This document shows, piece by piece, positions 58,962-64,000 of a DNA stretch of 64,000 nucleotides; the stretch's first letter is position 1, and each line of letters opens with the position of its first letter. Made by a program: the position numbers and the translations under genes. Below the pieces are notes generated by a model. That model made no database searches. It saw only the letters and a program-made list of their open reading frames with translations, and was not told the origin of the DNA. Source of the DNA: Agrobacterium tumefaciens (GTDB lineage: Bacteria > Pseudomonadota > Alphaproteobacteria > Rhizobiales > Rhizobiaceae); the NCBI RefSeq assembly GCF_000834635.1, contig NZ_JXQV01000030.1, positions 310,001 to 374,000 on the forward strand, in the 5' to 3' direction.

Positions 58962-59591
58962 ATGGCAAGCACCGAACTTCTCATCAATGCGTTGACGACA
59001 ATGCTCGTCACGCTGGATCCTCCGGGGCTCGCTCCGGTGTTTCTTGCCCTCACAGTTGGCATGACACGGGCGCAACGCGGCCAGGTGGCTCTCAGAGGCT
59101 CGATCATTGCCTTTGCCATCCTTGCCGCATTTGCGCTGTTCGGAGCATCCATTCTGGAGCTTCTGGGCATATCGCTCGGTGCCTTCCGAATTTCGGGCGG
59201 CTTGCTGCTGTTCTGGATCTCGTTTGAAATGATCTTTGAGAAGCGTCAGGAGCGTAAGGAAAAGACGTCGGAAATGGCGATCACGCTGGACCACATCCAG
59301 AATATCGCCGTGTTCCCGCTCGCTATACCCCTCATCGCCGGTCCCGGCGCGATCTCTGCCACGGTGCTGATATCCGGCTCTATGCAGACCACCTTCGACA
59401 AGATCATCTTCATTCTGCTTCTGGCCTTCAGCATGTTGCTGGTGTTCCTTGCGCTGCTGGCAGCAGACAGGCTGGATCGCTTCCTTGGCAACACGGGGCG
59501 CGCCATCCTCACCCGCCTGCTCGGCGTGCTTCTGGCTGCGCTTTCAGTTCAGTTCGTGGTGGACGGCGTGAAATCCGTGATAGCGTCCTGA
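58962..59591 (+). CDS. MarC-family inner-membrane protein
   Basis: 209 aa with six membrane helices. The family pattern is clear: TMLVTLDPPGLAPVFLALT near the start, ISGGLLLFWISFEMIF, and the conserved FPLAIPLIAGPGAISATVL in the centre. MarC proteins are not multidrug transporters despite the name; their function is unknown. GGGG(A) upstream of ATG 58962. The 250-nt gap to gyrA contains no other gene; both promoters lie there. Confidence 0.88.
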   Translation: MASTELLINALTTMLVTLDPPGLAPVFLALTVGMTRAQRGQVALRGSIIAFAILAAFALFGASILELLGISLGAFRISGGLLLFWISFEMIFEKRQERKEKTSEMAITLDHIQNIAVFPLAIPLIAGPGAISATVLISGSMQTTFDKIIFILLLAFSMLLVFLALLAADRLDRFLGNTGRAILTRLLGVLLAALSVQFVVDGVKSVIAS

Positions 59592-59784
59592 TACAACATC
59601 CAAGCAGGCCAAGATCGATTTCGCGCAGATGGTTACTGCTCAAGGCGCTGCAGTCTTGCGGGCAACGATGAGCCATAGTCGTTAAAGGTGGTATCGCAGG
59701 CCTGACAGACACCAGAGTAATAAAGAGGTCCCTGCTTTCCCGCCTCTGCTGCAATCCATAAAGCTCTGCAAATAGCTATAACGC

Positions 59785-59819
59785 AAAACGACGACGGACC
59801 ATACTTGGTGCGTCGTCGT
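59785..59819 (-). terminator. Terminator of ssb
   Basis: On the minus strand ACGACGACG...CGTCGTCGT (9-bp stem, with inner CCA/TGG pairing) is followed by TTTT. It lies 29 nt past the ssb stop. The rest of the gap 59592-59784 shows nothing else supported. Confidence 0.75.
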
Positions 59820-59847
59820 CTCTTAAACTCTACCGTTCGCTCAGAAA

Positions 59848-60369
59848 TCAGAACGGAATATCATCGTCCATATCGTTGTTGAAGTTGCCAGCCGGCTGGC
59901 CACCACGAGACGAACCGCCGCGAGAGGACGAGGATGATGGCATATCGTTGCCACCGCCGTAGTTTCCGCCGCCGCCGAAGTCATCTCCGCCACGGCTTCC
60001 GCCACCGCCGCCTTCACCGCGACCGTCAAGCATCGTCAATGTCGAGTTGAAGCCCTGCAGAACGATTTCGGTCGAGTAGCGGTCGTTACCGGTCTGGTCC
60101 TGCCATTTGCGGGTTTGAAGCGCACCTTCGATATAGAGCTTGGCGCCCTTTTTCACATACTGCTCGATGACCTTGCAAAGACCTTCGTTGAAGACCACGA
60201 CAGTGTGCCATTCAGTCTTTTCTTTACGCTCACCGGAGTTGCGATCTCGCCAGCTTTCGGACGTCGCAATTCGCAGATTCGCGATAGGGCGACCATCCTG
60301 CGTGCGGCGAATTTCAGGATCAGCACCGACGTTCCCGAGCAAAATTACCTTGTTTACGCTGCCAGCCAT
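59848..60369 (-). CDS. ssb: Single-stranded DNA-binding protein
   Basis: 173 aa from ATG 60369 (AGGATGAGAAG upstream); the frame to 60405 is not used. OB fold: [40 protein letters not shown], then [17 protein letters not shown]. Gly/Ser-rich linker and acidic tip DDDIPF, which docks repair and replication partners. Diverges from uvrA across an SOS box, as in other alphaproteobacteria and in E. coli. Confidence 0.96.
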   Translation of the reverse strand: MAGSVNKVILLGNVGADPEIRRTQDGRPIANLRIATSESWRDRNSGERKEKTEWHTVVVFNEGLCKVIEQYVKKGAKLYIEGALQTRKWQDQTGNDRYSTEIVLQGFNSTLTMLDGRGEGGGGGSRGGDDFGGGGNYGGGNDMPSSSSSRGGSSRGGQPAGNFNNDMDDDIPF

Positions 60370-60517
60370 CTTCTCATCCTGTCTGCCGACCCTCATGGCC
60401 AGCATCTATCCTGTTCAAAATTTAAACGCACCATAGACCATCGTTTGGTGCCATGGGCATTGGATGGAACAACAATCCACAAGGAATGTTCTCTCACCTG
60501 TGAAACCCTTGCCAATC

Positions 60518-60532
60518 GTTCTTATTTTGTTC
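60518..60532. promoter_or_regulatory. LexA (SOS) box between ssb and uvrA
   Basis: GTTC-TTATTTT-GTTC, an exact match to the alphaproteobacterial LexA direct repeat GTTC-N7-GTTC. It lies 129 nt before uvrA and 149 nt from ssb in the divergent intergenic region, so LexA should control uvrA and possibly ssb. Confidence 0.88.
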
Positions 60533-60660
60533 TATTAAGGCAGATCAATCGAGTCAAGTGGACGGAAAAGCGTATCTGAAAAGCTTAACATACCTCGACA
60601 CGCCGTCTGCCATCATTACATAAGAACCGACGCCTCCCAACGAGTATTCCGAGCCTTCTC

Positions 60661-63582
60661 ATGAGTGAATTAAAGACGATTTCGATCCGTGGTGCCCGCG
60701 AGCATAATCTCAAGGGCATAGACCTGGATTTGCCGCGCAACAAGCTGATCGTCATGACCGGCCTTTCGGGCTCCGGAAAGTCCTCGCTTGCCTTCGATAC
60801 GATCTATGCCGAAGGGCAGCGTCGTTATGTCGAAAGCCTGTCTGCCTATGCGCGGCAATTTCTGGAAATGATGCAGAAGCCGGATGTTGACCAGATCGAG
60901 GGTCTCTCCCCGGCCATTTCCATTGAGCAGAAGACGACATCGCGCAACCCGCGCTCGACTGTCGGCACTGTCACTGAGATCTACGACTATATGCGCCTGC
61001 TGTTTGCGCGCGTTGGCGTTCCCTATTCTCCTGCAACCGGTCTGCCGATCGAAAGCCAGACAGTCAGCCAAATGGTTGACCGCGTCCTCGCATTCGAAGA
61101 AGGAACGCGTCTCTATATTCTCGCTCCCATCATTCGCGGACGTAAGGGAGAGTATAAGAAAGAGCTGGCCGACCTGATGAAAAAGGGTTTCCAGCGCGTG
61201 AAGGTCGATGGTCAGTTCTACGAAATTGCTGATGTCCCTGCCCTGGATAAGAAATACAAGCACGATATCGACGTGGTGGTGGACCGTGCCGTGGTTCGCC
61301 CCGATATGGCGTCGCGTCTTGCAGACAGCATCGAGACCTGCTTGAAACTTGCCGATGGATTGGCTGTCGCCGAATTCGCAGACAAGCCCCTGCCCCCTGA
61401 AGAAACCTCGGCCGGCGGCTCAGCCAACAAGTCGCTGAATGAAACACATGAGCGTGTGCTGTTTTCGGAAAAATTCGCCTGCCCCGTATCAGGTTTCACG
61501 ATACCGGAAATTGAACCGCGCCTCTTCTCGTTCAACAATCCCTTCGGTGCCTGCCCGACTTGCGATGGTTTGGGTTCGCAGCAGAAGGTCGACGTTGCGC
61601 TGATCGTGCCCGAACCGGAGCGCACTCTGAAGGATGGCGCTGTCGCACCTTGGGCGAAATCATCGTCACCCTATTATAATCAAACGCTCGAAGCCCTCGG
61701 AAAAGCCTTTGGTTTCAAGCTTTCCAGCCGCTGGAATCAACTGACCGACGCTGCGAAAAAGGCAATTTTGCAGGGTACTGACGACAAGATTGAATTCGAG
61801 TATCAGGACGGTGCGCGCTCATACAAGACCGTGAAGAATTTCGAGGGCATCGTGCCCAATCTCGAGCGTCGCTGGAAGGAAACGGATAGCGCCTGGGCCC
61901 GTGAGGAAATCGAGCGATATATGTCGGCGGCTCCCTGCCCCGCTTGCGCGGGTTATCGCCTTAAGCCCGAGGCATTGGCCGTCAAGATCAACAAGATGCA
62001 CATCGGCCAGGTTACGCAGATGTCGATCAAGCTGGCGCGCGACTGGTTTGAGGTATTGCCGGAATCCCTCAACGCTAAGCAGAACGAGATCGCCGTCCGC
62101 ATTCTCAAGGAAATCCGCGAACGTTTGCGCTTCCTCAATGATGTGGGTCTGGATTATCTCAGCCTGTCGCGAAATTCCGGCACGCTATCCGGTGGCGAAA
62201 GCCAGCGTATCAGGCTTGCCTCGCAGATCGGTTCGGGTTTGACGGGCGTTCTCTATGTGCTCGACGAGCCATCGATTGGCTTGCACCAGCGCGACAATGC
62301 TCGCCTCCTCGAAACGCTGAAGCACCTTCGTGATATCGGCAACACCGTCATTGTCGTGGAGCATGACGAAGACGCGATCATGACCGCAGACTATGTGGTT
62401 GATATCGGCCCCGCAGCAGGCATTCATGGCGGTGAAGTGATCGCCGAGGGAACGCCGCAGCAGGTGATGGACAATCCGAAGTCACTGACCGGCAAATACC
62501 TCTCCGGCGAGTTGGGTGTGGCAGTTCCTGCGGAACGTCGCAAACCCAAGAAGGGCAAGGAGATCAAGGTCGTTGGCGCACGGGGCAACAACCTGAAGAA
62601 CGTCACTGCGTCGGTTCCCCTCGGTGTCTTCACAGCGGTGACAGGTGTTTCCGGTGGCGGCAAATCAACGTTTCTGATCGAAACGCTCTATAAGGCCGCT
62701 GCCCGTCGGGTTATGGGCGCGCGGGAAATACCGGCGGACCATGACCGGATCGATGGGTTCGAATTCATCGACAAGGTCATCGATATCGACCAGTCACCCA
62801 TCGGTCGGACGCCGCGCTCCAACCCGGCCACCTACACCGGTGCCTTCACCCCGATCCGGGACTGGTTCTCCGGCCTGCCCGAAGCGAAGGCCCGCGGTTA
62901 TGCGCCCGGTCGCTTTTCATTCAACGTCAAGGGCGGGCGCTGCGAAGCATGTCAGGGCGATGGCGTCATCAAGATCGAGATGCACTTCCTGCCGGATGTC
63001 TATGTCACCTGCGATGTATGCCACGGAAAGCGCTACAACCGCGAAACACTCGATGTGACCTTCAAGGGCAAGTCCATCGCAGACGTACTGGATATGACGG
63101 TCGAAGAGGGCGTCGAGTTCTTCGCGGCTGTGCCTGCGGTGCGTGACAAGCTGCAATCGCTCTTTGAAGTTGGCCTTGGCTACATCAAGGTTGGCCAGCA
63201 GGCGAACACGCTTTCAGGCGGCGAGGCCCAGCGTGTGAAGCTTGCAAAGGAACTGTCGAAACGATCCACAGGTCGCACACTTTATATTCTCGACGAGCCA
63301 ACGACGGGTCTGCATTTCCACGACGTGAAAAAGCTTCTGGAAATGCTGCATGAACTGGTCAATCAGGGCAACTCCGTCGTCGTGATCGAGCACAATCTGG
63401 AAGTCATCAAGACGGCGGACTGGGTCATCGATATCGGCCCGGAAGGCGGCACTGGCGGTGGTGAGGTCGTTGCGGCAGGAACGCCGGAGCAGATCGTCAA
63501 GGAAAAGCGCTCCTATACGGGGCACTTCCTAAAAGAACTGCTGGAACGCCGTCCAGAGAAGAAAATACAAGCGGCCGAGTGA
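60661..63582 (+). CDS. uvrA: UvrABC excinuclease subunit A
   Basis: 973 aa. Two ABC ATPase modules: Walker [10 protein letters not shown] (residues ~35-43) and GVSGGGKST (~661-669), signatures [12 protein letters not shown] and [12 protein letters not shown], Walker [12 protein letters not shown] and [11 protein letters not shown]. Zinc modules CPVSGF...CPTCDG and CEACQGDG...CDVCHGK. Recognises bulky DNA lesions and loads UvrB in nucleotide excision repair. Under an SOS box. Confidence 0.97.
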   Translation: MSELKTISIRGAREHNLKGIDLDLPRNKLIVMTGLSGSGKSSLAFDTIYAEGQRRYVESLSAYARQFLEMMQKPDVDQIEGLSPAISIEQKTTSRNPRSTVGTVTEIYDYMRLLFARVGVPYSPATGLPIESQTVSQMVDRVLAFEEGTRLYILAPIIRGRKGEYKKELADLMKKGFQRVKVDGQFYEIADVPALDKKYKHDIDVVVDRAVVRPDMASRLADSIETCLKLADGLAVAEFADKPLPPEETSAGGSANKSLNETHERVLFSEKFACPVSGFTIPEIEPRLFSFNNPFGACPTCDGLGSQQKVDVALIVPEPERTLKDGAVAPWAKSSSPYYNQTLEALGKAFGFKLSSRWNQLTDAAKKAILQGTDDKIEFEYQDGARSYKTVKNFEGIVPNLERRWKETDSAWAREEIERYMSAAPCPACAGYRLKPEALAVKINKMHIGQVTQMSIKLARDWFEVLPESLNAKQNEIAVRILKEIRERLRFLNDVGLDYLSLSRNSGTLSGGESQRIRLASQIGSGLTGVLYVLDEPSIGLHQRDNARLLETLKHLRDIGNTVIVVEHDEDAIMTADYVVDIGPAAGIHGGEVIAEGTPQQVMDNPKSLTGKYLSGELGVAVPAERRKPKKGKEIKVVGARGNNLKNVTASVPLGVFTAVTGVSGGGKSTFLIETLYKAAARRVMGAREIPADHDRIDGFEFIDKVIDIDQSPIGRTPRSNPATYTGAFTPIRDWFSGLPEAKARGYAPGRFSFNVKGGRCEACQGDGVIKIEMHFLPDVYVTCDVCHGKRYNRETLDVTFKGKSIADVLDMTVEEGVEFFAAVPAVRDKLQSLFEVGLGYIKVGQQANTLSGGEAQRVKLAKELSKRSTGRTLYILDEPTTGLHFHDVKKLLEMLHELVNQGNSVVVIEHNLEVIKTADWVIDIGPEGGTGGGEVVAAGTPEQIVKEKRSYTGHFLKELLERRPEKKIQAAE

Positions 63583-63603
63583 TCAGGCTACCGAGGGCAT
63601 AGA

Positions 63604-64000
63604 ATGAGCAAGACAGGGACGATCCGTACGGGCATTGGCGGCTGGACGTTTGAGCCTTGGGAGGGCAAGTTCTATCCCGATAAGCTGGTCAAAAGGCGAC
63701 AGCTGGAACATGCCAGCCGTCATCTAACCGCCATCGAAGTCAACGGCACCTATTATGGCAGTCAGAAGCCTGAAACCTTTGCCAAATGGGCGTCCGAAGT
63801 GCCGGAAGGTTTCATGTTTTCGCTGAAGGCCAGCCGTTACGTCACCAACCGAAAGGTTCTGGCGGAGGCAGGGGACTCTATGACGAAGTTCCTGACACAG
63901 GGTTTGACGGAGCTTGGCGATCACCTCGGCCCAATCCTGTGGCAATTTGCGCCTACAAAAAAATTCGAACCCGATGACTTCGCGGCGTTCCTCGCGCTTC
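63604..64000 (+). CDS. DUF72 (YecE) family protein, 5' part
   Basis: 132 residues visible, starting ATG 63604, 21 nt after uvrA; truncated by the window end. IRTGIGGWTFEPWEGKFYPD, then LTAIEVNGTYYGSQKPETF, KWASEVPEGFMFSLKASRYV and LGPILWQFAPTKKF are diagnostic of DUF72 TIM-barrel proteins, function unknown. Possibly co-transcribed with uvrA. Confidence 0.9.
   Translation, partial: MSKTGTIRTGIGGWTFEPWEGKFYPDKLVKRRQLEHASRHLTAIEVNGTYYGSQKPETFAKWASEVPEGFMFSLKASRYVTNRKVLAEAGDSMTKFLTQGLTELGDHLGPILWQFAPTKKFEPDDFAAFLAL

Noticed and set aside
1-64000. CRISPR arrays, rRNA or tRNA genes, insertion sequences
   Set aside because: No regularly spaced repeat series, no cloverleaf with a T-loop signature at plausible places such as the prophage end, and no transposase frame was found by reading.

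Overview
The window holds the right-hand ~50 kb of a prophage followed by ~13 kb of host core chromosome. The host is an alphaproteobacterium of the order Hyphomicrobiales (Rhizobiales), most likely Brucella/Ochrobactrum-like. The reasons are the block gyrA, MarC-family gene, ssb, uvrA, the alphaproteobacterial SOS box GTTC-N7-GTTC between ssb and uvrA, and phage homologues of alphaproteobacterial regulators (GcrA, GapR/DUF2312). Genus is inferred, not proven.

Prophage, left to right. (1) 1-6123, plus strand: late structural genes (tail fibre end, small tail genes, a 577-aa virion protein, a GNAT-like protein, two probable internal/ejection proteins), closed by a perfect hairpin at 6127-6151. 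(2) 6175-21261, minus: one intact 15-kb gene for a 5028-aa polyvalent protein carrying cell-wall hydrolase, peptidase, pyrophosphatase-like, ADP-ribosyltransferase-like, N6-adenine methyltransferase, SF2 helicase, JAMM and PLxRFG regions. Two short genes appear to be nested in another frame inside its linkers. (3) 21358-26369: tail-spike-like genes (SGNH hydrolase, beta-helix) and plus-strand moron genes including an AbiU2-like HEPN protein. (4) 26381-37309, minus: a nearly gapless operon running from an early promoter through small regulators, GapR-like, GcrA-like, 5'-nucleotidase, nuclease, DUF1376 and small and large terminase to portal, scaffold and a CsrA-like protein. No major capsid gene is recognisable in the window. 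(5) 37316-38602: the immunity region, with an XRE repressor, a COG3904-like periplasmic protein and four related operators (consensus ATATCCTCTATAGAGGATAT), two of which fill the spacer of strong promoters firing left and right. (6) 38657-44649, plus: an early operon of small overlapping genes (Zn-ribbon proteins, DNA methyltransferase, HTH, ASCH, DUF7694, VVA0879, DUF5131). (7) 44814-49684: an accessory island interrupting phage genes. One minus-strand pair encodes an STM4504/AbiJ-like HEPN protein and a deoxyribosyltransferase-like protein; one plus-strand pair encodes an NdpA-like nucleoid-associated protein and a membrane protein. Fragments of phage genes lie on the left of and between the two pairs. 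(8) 49722-50460: a small gene, an AlpA-like excisionase/regulator and a 9-bp direct repeat; the prophage end lies somewhere in 50425-50700. No integrase is present in the window, so it should lie to the left.

Host part: small conserved proteins, an MDR oxidoreductase, a secreted glycine-rich protein, a candidate sRNA ending in a strong terminator (53038-53135), a D,D-carboxypeptidase with a SPOR domain, gyrA, a MarC-family gene, ssb, uvrA and the start of a DUF72 gene.

How it fits together: one repressor appears to shut both the leftward (regulators plus packaging) and rightward (early) operons. The polyvalent protein is probably injected or virion-associated and protects incoming DNA. The accessory pairs and the HEPN moron are best explained as lysogen-encoded defences against other phages. 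The two pairs at 45-50 kb are the best candidates for an undescribed system.
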